Origin: Prevotella sp. E9-3
GTDB lineage: Bacteria; Bacteroidota; Bacteroidia; Bacteroidales; Bacteroidaceae
Assembly: GCF_022024015.1 (NCBI RefSeq)
Contig: NZ_CP091786.1
Location: 2,852,001-2,916,000 of the forward strand
DNA length: 64,000 nt
Direction: 5' to 3'
Positions 13,854-23,057 of the stretch are shown here, one piece after another. Position 1 is the stretch's first letter. The number at the start of each line of letters is the position of its first letter. The translations under genes and the position numbers were made by a program. A model generated the notes under the pieces. That model saw only the letters and a list, made by a program, of their open reading frames with translations, ran no database searches and was not told the DNA's origin.

Positions 13854-16184
13854 TTAATTCATTCGACTACGAATGTCGTTCCAGTTCTCTAATTGACTTG
13901 TCTTTGCTTTACGTTTGTTATCAAACTTGTAAACAAGTTTACACCATACATTCGGATAGTAAGAATTTATCCGAATGTCATAGATGAGTGTCGGACTCAT
14001 ATGAACAGAATGGATTCTTCCCCCGTTAAGAATATCGTTTATGCCAACGGAAGCAATAAAACGCTTACCGAGGTTGCGCTCATAAGAAAAATCAATTTCG
14101 ACAGTTTTCTGTTCTTGTGTAATATTTGCCTGGAGATATTTCGTCATATAGGAAGTATTTAGCTCAAATATACCAATACGCTCCCATGAGAAACGGTTCA
14201 CCCAATTAAACAATCCTGTCCAATTTGATTTCAGATTGAACCCGTTTGGATAATAGACATACAAAGCATTAACTCCTGCATCCGTCTGCCACCAAGGGAG
14301 AATCATTCCACCATAAGTGTAGGTCAGAAAAAGAATCTTCCTTGTTCCCTCATTTCTTTTCTGTATATAGGTTATCCCATTATCTGTATGTAACGTTTCC
14401 ACCATGGCATCAGGTGTAAACCAGTATTCGACCGAGAAGTTATGTCCCTTTCTGTCCACTGACAAATTAATCTTATCAGTTAACTCATGCTTCAAATCAG
14501 GATTTCCCATACCATAGAGTACATCGGAATAACGTTCCATATACCCCGTAAGGGCCGAGAATGCGGGTCGGCTGATTGTCTTTGAATAATAAGCACTAAA
14601 GTTCCACCCATTGTCAGTAGAGTATCTCATAAAGGCATATGGAACCACATCGGTATTGTTGCGTTTTACCTCATCGTTTTCTGTGACATATCCGGACAGA
14701 AGGGTATGCTCTACCCTCATGCGGGCAACAGCATAGATTCGCCCCCATTGTTTCTCCACCCCAAGGTAGCCACCACCAATATGTTCGCGATAGTTCCACG
14801 TGGCCATCTTCGTCGTGTTTTCTAGCAACATATTGAAGGCAGTCTCACTATAACGCTTGGAAGTTAAATATTCACCACCAATAGTAATTTTCCATCCACT
14901 CCCCCAATTCTTTTCAAAGTCAACACGTCCCGAGATATTCTCGGCATCCGCCTTGGCGGCATCGATTTCATTTATGTTATTTGCAGGCAAATTTGTATAG
15001 GTAGCAATCAGTTGATTCTCGTTTTGGCTCTTTATTCTGTTATAATTCATCAGCACTTTGAGACTGCTACCCAGCGTATCGACATCCCATTTGTAGGAAC
15101 CTGCCACATTATAGAAATCACGCTTGCTGGGATTCTGTGTGGTCATATATGCTGTATGCTTGGTTCCATCCGAAAGTGTCAACTCCTCATCGGCTGTACT
15201 CACACTGGCTGATGTAGGACTAAGTGAACCATTCACTTCAAAGCTCAATTCGTGGTTCTCTGCAACGTAGAACACTGTTCCTACCGTATAACTGTGTTTC
15301 TTATCTGTACCAGACACATCATAAAGATTACTTTTATGAACAGTATTATTGTAAAGAAATTCGTTAGTAATTTCACTATACGACTTTGATCTGCTTTGAA
15401 TAAATGAATAGTTCACATATACATTCCACTTCGGTGTTCCGAAGAACACACTTGTCCTAGGAATTAATGTATATATGTTTCTGAATTGTGTGCTCGAATA
15501 CATACTGGCTGTTCCACGAACGCCCAAAAGAAACCTCTTCGTTACAATATTTATAATACAGCCCTGCATTTCTGCGCTATACATACTACTGTGACTTGTT
15601 CTCAATTCTATGCGTTCAACGTCACTCGCATTGAGGTTAGCCAAATAGTCTAGGCCAACAACCCTGCCGTTCACCATTACTACAGCAGTCTTTCCCGTAT
15701 AAGAAATAACATCTTTACCGACAATTACCCCTGGTACATATTTGAGTATATCGACAACCTGCATAGCCTCAATGTTATTCATAAGCTGAGGATTAAATAC
15801 CACCTTGTCTCCCACATGCTTGGTGAAAGGGCGCTTACCTTTCACAATGACATCAGCATATTCTACGACATCGTCCTCCATCACCAAACGAAGGTTGGCT
15901 ATATTATCGTTGCAATTCATAACAATGGTCTTATAGCTCACCGATGAAACTTTAAGTAATGCAGGTTTGGGCTGACTCTCGCCAACCTGAAGGCTGAAGC
16001 ATCCCAGCTCATCTGTAATACAACCGCAAATGAAAAGTGAATCCGCTGTTTGGAGAACGATAGAGACAAATTGTAGAGGCTGGTCTTGGCTATCCACAAC
16101 GACGCCACTGAAACTTTGAGCCGCTATGGATAATAATCCTCCCCAAAGAGAGAAAAACGAGAACAGCAATCTCTTTACTATCAT
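13854..16184 (-). CDS. Outer membrane beta-barrel protein with carboxypeptidase-like regulatory domain (receptor-like)
   Basis: A 776-aa outer-membrane protein. A signal peptide ends at SIAAQ. Residues ~25-110 form a carboxypeptidase-regulatory-like domain (FSGVVVDSQDQPLQFVSIVL). A plug-like segment follows (VVDILKYVPGVIVG, VVMVNGRVVGLDYLANLNASDVERIEL) and then a large barrel. This layout matches the receptor-like barrel family common in Bacteroidetes (the OMP_b-brl_3 type), which lacks a clear TonB box. It lies 13 bp after the TPR gene and 40 bp before the TonB-C lipoprotein. A joint envelope function is likely; the ligand is unknown. Confidence 0.85.
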   Translation of the reverse strand: MIVKRLLFSFFSLWGGLLSIAAQSFSGVVVDSQDQPLQFVSIVLQTADSLFICGCITDELGCFSLQVGESQPKPALLKVSSVSYKTIVMNCNDNIANLRLVMEDDVVEYADVIVKGKRPFTKHVGDKVVFNPQLMNNIEAMQVVDILKYVPGVIVGKDVISYTGKTAVVMVNGRVVGLDYLANLNASDVERIELRTSHSSMYSAEMQGCIINIVTKRFLLGVRGTASMYSSTQFRNIYTLIPRTSVFFGTPKWNVYVNYSFIQSRSKSYSEITNEFLYNNTVHKSNLYDVSGTDKKHSYTVGTVFYVAENHELSFEVNGSLSPTSASVSTADEELTLSDGTKHTAYMTTQNPSKRDFYNVAGSYKWDVDTLGSSLKVLMNYNRIKSQNENQLIATYTNLPANNINEIDAAKADAENISGRVDFEKNWGSGWKITIGGEYLTSKRYSETAFNMLLENTTKMATWNYREHIGGGYLGVEKQWGRIYAVARMRVEHTLLSGYVTENDEVKRNNTDVVPYAFMRYSTDNGWNFSAYYSKTISRPAFSALTGYMERYSDVLYGMGNPDLKHELTDKINLSVDRKGHNFSVEYWFTPDAMVETLHTDNGITYIQKRNEGTRKILFLTYTYGGMILPWWQTDAGVNALYVYYPNGFNLKSNWTGLFNWVNRFSWERIGIFELNTSYMTKYLQANITQEQKTVEIDFSYERNLGKRFIASVGINDILNGGRIHSVHMSPTLIYDIRINSYYPNVWCKLVYKFDNKRKAKTSQLENWNDIRSRMN

Positions 16185-16197
16185 ATATTAATTCTCT

Positions 16198-17385
16198 TTA
16201 GAGTTCTACCTTGATACTATCGGTGGAAAACACGTCATTTGATATAGAATCATTCAAGATAGAATCTTTTTTTAGATGTTCATCAACAGGTAATTTGAAA
16301 TCTTCCTGCCCTTCCTGAGGAAGCTCACGTGTCATATTTTCAGCACGCTCAATCATATCAAGCAACTGTGGGGTAGGTGTTTTTTCTTCTTTAGCCCGTT
16401 CCATAAACTTTTTATAATACTTTTTTGCTTTATCATAGTCCTCCAACAAATAGGCATAGACATTAGCTATATTATAATAGGTGACAACTGTATTTGGATT
16501 GTAAGCGATATGCTGTAACCAAGCATCGACAGCCTCTTGGTAATGTTCAGTCTTGTAATTGGCCTCAGCCAACGAAAGAGTAAACGAGCGCATTTGCATA
16601 GTATCGGGATATATCAGTTCCTTTGCCATTTCAAGATATTTTAATCCCTCCTCATAGAGCCCCATTTTCAGGCATACTGTTCCTAACCTACTAACGCATG
16701 CGTCGTTTTTGAAATCATTGATAGTTGCTGCTTTCAAAAGCAATGAATGTGCCTGCTGCAAACTATCCAATTTTGAATAAGAAAGACCTGTTAGAAAAAA
16801 AGTAGTAAATACAGAATCTCCCAAAGCTAATAGGCGTTCCCCAATAACAGTTGCCTTCTCAAACTGAAAATCCATAAAATATGCGTTCTCCAAAGCACGA
16901 TTCACTTCAATACTCGTAGAATCGACCTCAACATATTTCAATGCACACTCTACACCATTTTGTGGTTGATTGAGTTGGGAAAAGCCTGAAATCAGCTTGG
17001 CAACAATCTCTGCATCCATAGGATAACGATTCACAGTCTGCTCTGCCCAATATACCATCGAGGGTATGTTGGACAACTTATGATAGCTGAACACCAACTG
17101 GCGAAAGGCCTCATGACTCAAACTATCCTCGTTCATCACCTTCAACAGGTTAATTGTCTGCTGATACGCTACTCGCTGAAAAAAGCAGTTAGCTAACTTC
17201 ATACGGGTCATCGCACAATCATTCTGTTTAAATGCCTGCTCATAATAACTCAGTGCCTCATAGGTATTGTAACTATTCATCAGGCTATCACCTTTGCACA
17301 GAAACACATTTGCAGGTTCCTCCTCCTGACTCCATGACGTTGTCGTTGCACAAAGGGCCAAACTTAGTAAAATAAAATATTTCAT
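16198..17385 (-). CDS. Exported tetratricopeptide-repeat protein
   Basis: A 395-aa protein with a signal peptide when started at 17385 (MKYFILLSLALCATTTSWSQ); the ORF extends 8 codons upstream. The mature part is a chain of TPR helices (EALSYYEQAF, KMGLYEEGLKYLEMAKEL, HYQEAVDAWLQHIAYNP, VYAYLLEDYDKAKKYYKKFME), ending in a Ser/Asp/Lys-rich tail of about 35 residues. Such proteins usually scaffold protein contacts in the periplasm or at the outer membrane. It is the first gene of a three-gene envelope operon and follows the regulator gene after a 176 bp gap that holds promoter and operator-like repeats. Confidence 0.82.
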   Translation of the reverse strand: MKYFILLSLALCATTTSWSQEEEPANVFLCKGDSLMNSYNTYEALSYYEQAFKQNDCAMTRMKLANCFFQRVAYQQTINLLKVMNEDSLSHEAFRQLVFSYHKLSNIPSMVYWAEQTVNRYPMDAEIVAKLISGFSQLNQPQNGVECALKYVEVDSTSIEVNRALENAYFMDFQFEKATVIGERLLALGDSVFTTFFLTGLSYSKLDSLQQAHSLLLKAATINDFKNDACVSRLGTVCLKMGLYEEGLKYLEMAKELIYPDTMQMRSFTLSLAEANYKTEHYQEAVDAWLQHIAYNPNTVVTYYNIANVYAYLLEDYDKAKKYYKKFMERAKEEKTPTPQLLDMIERAENMTRELPQEGQEDFKLPVDEHLKKDSILNDSISNDVFSTDSIKVEL

Positions 17386-17448
17386 TTTTATATCTAAAGA
17401 ATTAGTCATCTAAAATGATAATGTATGAGATAAAGATCTACTGAATAG

Positions 17449-17456
17449 CAAAATTA
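17449..17456 (-). promoter_or_regulatory. -7 element of the envelope operon
   Basis: TAATTTTG on the minus strand fits TAnnTTTG. A T-rich stretch about 20 bp upstream takes the place of the TTTG box. The leader would be about 60 nt. Confidence 0.5.
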
Positions 17457-17466
17457 TAATAAACAT

Positions 17467-17507
17467 TGCACACTACTAAAAAAAAACAGTGTGCATTTTA
17501 GTGTGCA
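17467..17507 (-). promoter_or_regulatory. Operator-like triplicate AGTGTGCA motif
   Basis: TGCACACT at 17467-17474 and its exact complement AGTGTGCA at 17488-17495 and 17500-17507 cluster just upstream of the -7 element. The 21 bp inverted spacing is two helical turns. It lies between the regulator gene and the operon it may control. Confidence 0.55.
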
Positions 17508-17561
17508 TTACATAAACACTTGATTTACAATGTTTTTTAAAAGCTATTCAATAAGTATATT

Positions 17562-18968
17562 TCACAACACTTTAATTAACTGGTCCCAATCTGTTGGTTT
17601 TCCTTTTTTTCCAAAAGCACGCTCATAAAGCCTACGACGCGTTGAAGAAATTGCCTCATCACTACGAATAGTAAGCCGCGCAATGTCACTGGGCTTCATC
17701 CCCACCTTGAGTAACAAACAGACATGATAGTCGTGGGAAGACAGGCGACATAGTTCATAGAGACGCTGTCGGAATAAAGGATAGGCACTGAGCACTGCCT
17801 GCTGCAGAGCCTCCCAATCACTGTCAGTCATCAGCGTAGTATCACCTCCATTCAGTTTCAATCTTAACAGCTGGTATATGTCAGTATGCTGAGTACTCTG
17901 CTCAGTTTCGTGCCTGCGGTCTTCACTCTTTTGCAGGTAATCCACACGCCATTGTCGCAGTTTGTCAATCCTGTAACGAAGAATGACCTGTCGCTGCCGA
18001 TAGACGCGCACCCAAAGGGAGAGAAGACCGATTATTAACAGACTGACCAACAATACACTTAAAATATAAGTCCATTGACGGCGTATATCAATTTTCAATT
18101 TTCTAATGACCTTTTTAGATCGTGCATCCTGATAGCGAGCATGATGTTGCAATATTTGCTTCGTAGTCTGTTCGCCTTTGCGAATCAAAGCATTAGTCTC
18201 TTCGTAATTTCTTAGCATTTCCTCAGCAAAATCCAACTCGCCCACACTGAGCCATAGGCGTGAAAGATGCAATTGTGCAAAAGCGCGCACATAGTAAGAA
18301 CGGGCATAAATCAACCCTGTATACCTTCCTATAGCCATCTTTACCTGTCCTTTCTGCTCAGCTATCCATCCTTCGAAAGCAGTTTCCAGTTCCGCACTTC
18401 GTGGCGTTAGATGACTCATTTCTCCGACATAAGTTGAAGGCAATTCGGTCTGCATTTTCATCATCTGATCGTAACGTTTCACATGGTCAATCTTCCTAGT
18501 CACTTCTATCTTATCAGTAGGCATATCCTTCAGATAATTGGCAGCTATCTGCCGAGCTTGCTCCAGTTGTCCGTTACTCTCGTAGGCAAAGGCAATACTG
18601 CGTAAGCTCTTGATCATTGAGAAGGTGTCTTTACGTAAGGAATCGATAATATAAGCCTGACGAACAGAAGTAATACATTCTTCGGGCAGACTCCAGCGCA
18701 TAAAGAGGAGTCCCATACGGAAATACGTTTCACGAAGCAGACTGGAATCCGGTTCGTCAAGTAATTGATCAAGAGACTCTTCATAGAGGTCGAGTGCCGT
18801 CACTGCATCGCTATCCTCTATGGCAATAGCCTTACTAAGTTGCCGATGTACCCGTTCAAAAGATGGTTCACTATTGTAACAAGAATTAAAAAAGAAAGCG
18901 ACAGCCATCCATAGAAGAACGGCTGGAAACTTTCGTTTTTGCTGTCTAATGCGATGGTTGCCAGTCAT
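17562..18968 (-). CDS. Membrane-anchored TPR regulator with C-terminal HTH
   Basis: A 468-aa one-component regulator. The N-terminus has a hydrophobic segment ending FFFNSC, possibly a lipobox. Residues ~35-290 are helical repeats of TPR type (EQARQIAANYL). A transmembrane helix spans ~299-321 (WTYILSVLLVSLLIIGLLSLW), followed by a basic coiled segment. The C-terminus (~395-468) is a LuxR-like helix-turn-helix: VCLLLKVGMKPSDIARLTIRSDEAISSTRRRLYER, then GKKGKPTDWDQLI. It has a paralogue in this window at 49460-51076 with the same layout and tail. It begins 24 bp after lpdA, at the end of the glycine cleavage operon. Confidence 0.82.
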   Translation of the reverse strand: MTGNHRIRQQKRKFPAVLLWMAVAFFFNSCYNSEPSFERVHRQLSKAIAIEDSDAVTALDLYEESLDQLLDEPDSSLLRETYFRMGLLFMRWSLPEECITSVRQAYIIDSLRKDTFSMIKSLRSIAFAYESNGQLEQARQIAANYLKDMPTDKIEVTRKIDHVKRYDQMMKMQTELPSTYVGEMSHLTPRSAELETAFEGWIAEQKGQVKMAIGRYTGLIYARSYYVRAFAQLHLSRLWLSVGELDFAEEMLRNYEETNALIRKGEQTTKQILQHHARYQDARSKKVIRKLKIDIRRQWTYILSVLLVSLLIIGLLSLWVRVYRQRQVILRYRIDKLRQWRVDYLQKSEDRRHETEQSTQHTDIYQLLRLKLNGGDTTLMTDSDWEALQQAVLSAYPLFRQRLYELCRLSSHDYHVCLLLKVGMKPSDIARLTIRSDEAISSTRRRLYERAFGKKGKPTDWDQLIKVL

Positions 18969-18992
18969 TATTGCTTGTGTTGGAAATAATGA

Positions 18993-20336
18993 TTATTGTT
19001 CGGCAGCGGTAAACAGTATCTCTCCAACCGTTGGGTGAATATGCACCATCTGGCGCAGTTGCTTCACAGTTGCTCCACAACACATAAGCACACTGACCTC
19101 CTGAATCATGTCGGCACTGTGGGAACCATACGCATGGCATCCCAAAATGCGACCAGCATCGGGTTCAGAGAAAAGTTTTAGCATACCTTCGGTTTCATTC
19201 ATGGCTACAGCCTTGCCATTGGCACGATGAAAGGCTTTGCGACATTCGTATGCGATGCCTTGCTCCTTCAACTGATCTTCGGAAGGACCTACACAGGCGG
19301 CTTCTGGAGTGGTGAAGATGGCGGCTGGACAGTATGAAAGTGGAGAGTGGAGAGTGAAGAGCGAAGAATCTGACTGCGCATTGTTTCCATTCACTATGCT
19401 ATCAATAACAACTTTTGCCTGAAACTCTGCTGCATGAGCAAGCATCTGACGGCCGTTCACATCGCCGATGGCATAGATGTTGGAGAATTGATCGCTCGGC
19501 CCAAAGGGACGTTTTGCTTGCAAAGAATTGATAATTGATAATTGACAATTGACAATTGGCCGATCGGCCCCAAGGGACAAGTGATAATTATCATCTACGG
19601 GGATGGCACCGTTGGGAGCGAGAGTAACGCCTATTTTTTCCAGACCTAAGCCTTCGGTACGGGGCTTACGCCCTGTAGCCATCAAGATAACATCGGCATC
19701 GATATCGGCAATATTCTCAACGGCCGTTTTCATTTTGAAGGTGATACCTTGTTTTTCAAGATATTTGCGCAGACGCTTGGCGATATCACTATCGAGAGCG
19801 GGCAGACACTCCTTCAGAAACTCAATGACTGTTACCTCTGAACCAAAGCGATGGAATACCGAGGCAAACTCCATACCAATCACACCAGCTCCGATAATGA
19901 CAAGGCGTTTGGGCAGCGTATCAAGATTGAGCAAGCCTGTAGAATCGACAACACGCGGATCATCGAGTCCTTTGATGGGTAGCCATTTAGTTTCTGAACC
20001 GGTGGCAATGATTATATTCTTAGCGGTATAGTCATTGACAGTATGGGCATCGACAAACACGCCCTTCTCACGAACCAAGGTGATGTTGGGATGTGTGAGA
20101 ATGGACTCTACCCCACTACGCAATTGCTCTACCACCTGTGGCATACGTTCACGAGCCTCAGCAAAGGAGGCACTGTGCACATAAGTTTTTGTTGGTATGC
20201 ACCCCACATTCAGACAGGTGCCACCCACTTCGGAGCCTTCGAACACTACCACCTTCAAGCCTACCTTAGCAGCAAGCTCGGCGGCACGATAGCCACCAGG
20301 TCCCGCACCGATGATGATAAGATCAGTACTAATCAT
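18993..20336 (-). CDS. lpdA: Dihydrolipoyl dehydrogenase (glycine cleavage L-protein), with repeat-derived insertions
   Basis: A 447-aa FAD-dependent disulfide reductase that reoxidises the lipoyl arm of GcvH. It shows the FAD motif GAGPGGYRAAELA, the redox pair GGTCLNVGCIPTK, the NAD motif IGAGVIGMEFAS, the second FAD motif IYAIGDVNG and the C-terminal HIHPTVGEILF with the active His and Glu. Two extra segments are translated low-complexity repeats: about 24 residues (containing VNCQLSIINSLQ) just before IYAIGDVNG, and about 12 residues (SSLFTLHSPLSY) before PAAIFTTPEAA. All catalytic motifs are intact, so the enzyme is probably active. It overlaps gcvPB by 4 bp. Confidence 0.93.
   Translation of the reverse strand: MISTDLIIIGAGPGGYRAAELAAKVGLKVVVFEGSEVGGTCLNVGCIPTKTYVHSASFAEARERMPQVVEQLRSGVESILTHPNITLVREKGVFVDAHTVNDYTAKNIIIATGSETKWLPIKGLDDPRVVDSTGLLNLDTLPKRLVIIGAGVIGMEFASVFHRFGSEVTVIEFLKECLPALDSDIAKRLRKYLEKQGITFKMKTAVENIADIDADVILMATGRKPRTEGLGLEKIGVTLAPNGAIPVDDNYHLSLGADRPIVNCQLSIINSLQAKRPFGPSDQFSNIYAIGDVNGRQMLAHAAEFQAKVVIDSIVNGNNAQSDSSLFTLHSPLSYCPAAIFTTPEAACVGPSEDQLKEQGIAYECRKAFHRANGKAVAMNETEGMLKLFSEPDAGRILGCHAYGSHSADMIQEVSVLMCCGATVKQLRQMVHIHPTVGEILFTAAEQ
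19333..19366. repeat. Purine-rich tandem repeat inside lpdA
   Basis: AGTGGAG, AGTGGAG and AGTGAAG follow each other as 7-nt units and are translated as SSLFTLHSPL on the minus strand. This segment has no place in the usual enzyme. Confidence 0.65.
19526..19558. repeat. AATTGATAATTGACAATTG tandem repeat inside lpdA
   Basis: Four 8-nt units of the form AATTGAyA are translated as VNCQLSIINSL. The insert is flanked by imperfect direct repeats at 19493-19510 and 19561-19578 (16 of 18 identical), suggesting an insertion or slippage event. Confidence 0.7.
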
Positions 20337-21742
20337 ATTGTCTCGCTTTTCATCTGACGGAAGGTTGTAACCGGATGTTTAGCAGCCAGTACATCATCAA
20401 CACGACCAATAGGAGTGTTGTGGGGGGCCGACTTCACAAGGTCAGGATTTTCACGAGTTTCAAGTGCTATCTGGCGCATCACGGCTATAAAACTGTCGAT
20501 AATTTCCTTTGATTCGTTCTCCGTGGGTTCAATCATCAGACTCTCATGGAAAAGTAAAGGAAAATAGATAGTTGGTGCATGATAGCCATAGTCAAGCAGG
20601 CGCTTGGCCACATCCATGGTAGTAACCCCAGTTGATTTATCTTTCAGACCATCGAAAACAAACTCGTGCTTACACACCGTATCGATAGGCAGTTCATAGA
20701 TATCTTTGAGCGACTCTTTGATATAGTTGGCATTGAGAGTAGCCAGAGGACCTACCTCTTTGATGTGCTCACGACCGAGTGAAAGAATATAAGCATAGGC
20801 ACGCATAGCCACTGCGAAATTGCCATGATAGGGAGACACTTCAGGAAAGAACTCTTCAAGACCTTTGCGTACACCTACCGGACCAGCACCCGGACCACCT
20901 CCGCCATGAGGGGTAGAGAAAGTCTTGTGTAGGTTGATATGCATCACGTCAAAGCCCATATCTCCAGGACGACAAGCACCCAACATCGGATTGAGGTTGG
21001 CTCCATCGTAATACATCAAGCCACCGACCTCGTGTATGATTTTCTCAATAACAGGAATTTGCTGTTCGAAAAGACCAAGAGTATTGGGATTGGTCATCAT
21101 CATTGCAGCGATGCGGGGCCCCTCTGAATTGACAAGATTCTTCAAATCTTCAAGATCCACCAAACCGTCTTTGGTCGATTTTACCTCTGCAATCTCCAAA
21201 CCGCAAACGGCAGCCGAGGCAGGATTGGTGCCATGGGCAGAATCGGGAACAATGACCAATTGGCGTGCCATATCGCCACGACTCTCGTGATATTTCTTGA
21301 TAACCATCAGTCCTGTCAGTTCACCATGAGCGCCGGCAAAAGGCTTCAGAGTGAATGCATGCAAGCCTGTGAGTTCACAAAGAGCCTTGCAGAGCAGCGT
21401 GCATACAGCCTCAGCACCACGCACCGTTTTTTTCGGTTGCAGGGGATGCAGATTCTGGAACTGTGGCAAAGCAGCCATTTCCTCATTGATTTTGGGATTA
21501 TACTTCATAGTGCAGGAACCAAGTGGATAGAATCCGTTATCTACACCGAAGTTGTTGGCCGAAAGGTTTGTATAGTGACGCACAACGGTCATCTCGTCAC
21601 ACTCAGGCAGATCGGCCTCTTTTTCACGACACATAGATGCCGGCAACTCGTAGTTTCCAAAATGATTCTTTGGCAAAGAATAGCCACGTCGGCCTGATTG
21701 CGAGAGTTCGAATATCAGGCTGCCATATAGTTTATTGTTCAT
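20333..21742 (-). CDS. gcvPB: Glycine dehydrogenase (decarboxylating) subunit 2
   Basis: The C-terminal half of glycine decarboxylase P-protein as a separate 469-aa subunit. The PLP lysine is K273 in HINLHKTFSTPHGGGGPGAGP. Other landmarks are MTNPNTLGLFE, MYYDGANLNPMLG and the C-terminal EPTENESKEIIDSF. With GcvPA it decarboxylates glycine and loads aminomethyl onto the lipoyl arm of GcvH. The two-subunit form is common in Bacteroidetes. Its start overlaps the end of gcvPA by 4 bp, and its end overlaps the lpdA start, so all three are translationally coupled. Confidence 0.97.
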   Translation of the reverse strand: MNNKLYGSLIFELSQSGRRGYSLPKNHFGNYELPASMCREKEADLPECDEMTVVRHYTNLSANNFGVDNGFYPLGSCTMKYNPKINEEMAALPQFQNLHPLQPKKTVRGAEAVCTLLCKALCELTGLHAFTLKPFAGAHGELTGLMVIKKYHESRGDMARQLVIVPDSAHGTNPASAAVCGLEIAEVKSTKDGLVDLEDLKNLVNSEGPRIAAMMMTNPNTLGLFEQQIPVIEKIIHEVGGLMYYDGANLNPMLGACRPGDMGFDVMHINLHKTFSTPHGGGGPGAGPVGVRKGLEEFFPEVSPYHGNFAVAMRAYAYILSLGREHIKEVGPLATLNANYIKESLKDIYELPIDTVCKHEFVFDGLKDKSTGVTTMDVAKRLLDYGYHAPTIYFPLLFHESLMIEPTENESKEIIDSFIAVMRQIALETRENPDLVKSAPHNTPIGRVDDVLAAKHPVTTFRQMKSETI

Positions 21743-23055
21743 ACCAATTCTACCAATTTATCGATTTCTTCTTTAGTACGTTTCTCTGTAACCGCAAACA
21801 TAATCTGATTATCGGCCACTTTGATGCCGCCAAAGATACCATTATCAACAAAACGACGCTGCAAAGCATCAATATCACCATCATAACGCACAACAAATTC
21901 ATTGAAGAAAGGCTGATGACAGACTAAGCTGAAACGGCCCGTAGCAACCAGTTGATCGCACAGATAGTGGGCACCGGCATACGACAGTTGAGCAGCCTCT
22001 TTCAATCCTTGCTTGCCCATAAGCGAGCAATAAACTGTCACCCAAAGGGCCATCAGACTCTGATTAGAACAGATATTTGACGTAGCTTTCTGGCGACGGA
22101 TGTGCTGTTCGCGAGCTTGAAGGGTGAGTACGAAGGCACGCTGACCGCGAGAGTCCTGAGTTCTACCTACAATACGACCAGGCATTTTACGGATCAGTTT
22201 CTCCGTACAACACATATAGCCTACATAGGGGCCACCCCACTGCATAGGAATACCCAACGACTGTGCATCGCCACAAGCAATGTCGGCACCCCATTCGCCT
22301 GGTGTTTTGAGAACGGCAAGGTCGGCAATGATACTGTTTACGATGAAAAGGGCCTTGTGTTCATGAATTGCATCAGCAAACCCACTGTAGTCCTCTACGA
22401 TACCGTAGCGGTTGGGCTGTTGTACGATCACACCAGCGACACTCTCTTGAGTTGAGAGTTGAGAGCTGAGAGCTGAGAGGTTTGTGACACCATTTTCAGA
22501 AGGAATCATCTTCAGTTCTATGCCATGGAAATGGGCATAGGTGTCCAATACGGCTATTGTTTTCGGATCGACAGTTTCGCTCACCAGCACCGTGTTTTGC
22601 TTCTTGCCAGCAGCCACAGCCATCATCATCGCCTCGGCAGTGGCAGTAGTGCCATCATACATGGAAGCATTTGAAATGTCCATGCCTGTCAGTTCGGCCA
22701 TCATCGACTGAAATTCAAAGATATAATGGAGCGTACCTTGCGAAATCTCTGCCTGATAGGGCGTATAACTGGTAAGGAACTCTGAGCGTGAGAGCAGATT
22801 GGGGATTACGGAAGGTGTATAATGATCGTAAACACCGGCGCCAGCAAAGCAGGTTAGTTGCTGGTTCATTGAGCCCAACTGCTCAAACAGTTGACGGACC
22901 TCCAATTCGCTCATCTCCGAAGGTAACTGATAGTCACCCTTGAAACGAACAGCTTCAGGCACATCGCTATAGAGTTCATCAATGGAACCGATGCCTACAG
23001 TGGCAAGCATTGATTCTATATCAGCCTCAGTATGAGGGAAATACTTATAATCCAT
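21739..23055 (-). CDS. gcvPA: Glycine dehydrogenase (decarboxylating) subunit 1
   Basis: A 438-aa N-terminal-half subunit of the glycine decarboxylase. It shows FAGAGVYDHYTPSVI, TPYQAEISQGTLHYIFEFQSMMAELTG, SMYDGTTATAEA and GADIACGDAQSLGIPMQWGGPYVGY, all typical of GcvPA. A short stretch, TNLSALSSQLSTQES, is encoded by a purine-rich tandem repeat; length there is normal, so the repeat seems to have replaced rather than lengthened the segment. It lies 2 bp after gcvH and overlaps gcvPB. Confidence 0.96.
   Translation of the reverse strand: MDYKYFPHTEADIESMLATVGIGSIDELYSDVPEAVRFKGDYQLPSEMSELEVRQLFEQLGSMNQQLTCFAGAGVYDHYTPSVIPNLLSRSEFLTSYTPYQAEISQGTLHYIFEFQSMMAELTGMDISNASMYDGTTATAEAMMMAVAAGKKQNTVLVSETVDPKTIAVLDTYAHFHGIELKMIPSENGVTNLSALSSQLSTQESVAGVIVQQPNRYGIVEDYSGFADAIHEHKALFIVNSIIADLAVLKTPGEWGADIACGDAQSLGIPMQWGGPYVGYMCCTEKLIRKMPGRIVGRTQDSRGQRAFVLTLQAREQHIRRQKATSNICSNQSLMALWVTVYCSLMGKQGLKEAAQLSYAGAHYLCDQLVATGRFSLVCHQPFFNEFVVRYDGDIDALQRRFVDNGIFGGIKVADNQIMFAVTEKRTKEEIDKLVELV
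22447..22480. repeat. GAGAGTTGA/GAGAGCTGA tandem repeat inside gcvPA
   Basis: About four 7-8 nt units (TTGAGAG, CTGAGAG) lie inside the coding frame, in a variable surface segment of the subunit. Confidence 0.6.
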
Positions 23056-23057
23056 AG

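Noticed and set aside
19493..19578. Flanking direct repeats in lpdA as true target-site duplications
   Set aside because: They are imperfect and offset by 68 bp, which would break the frame if produced by one clean insertion; kept only as a hint.
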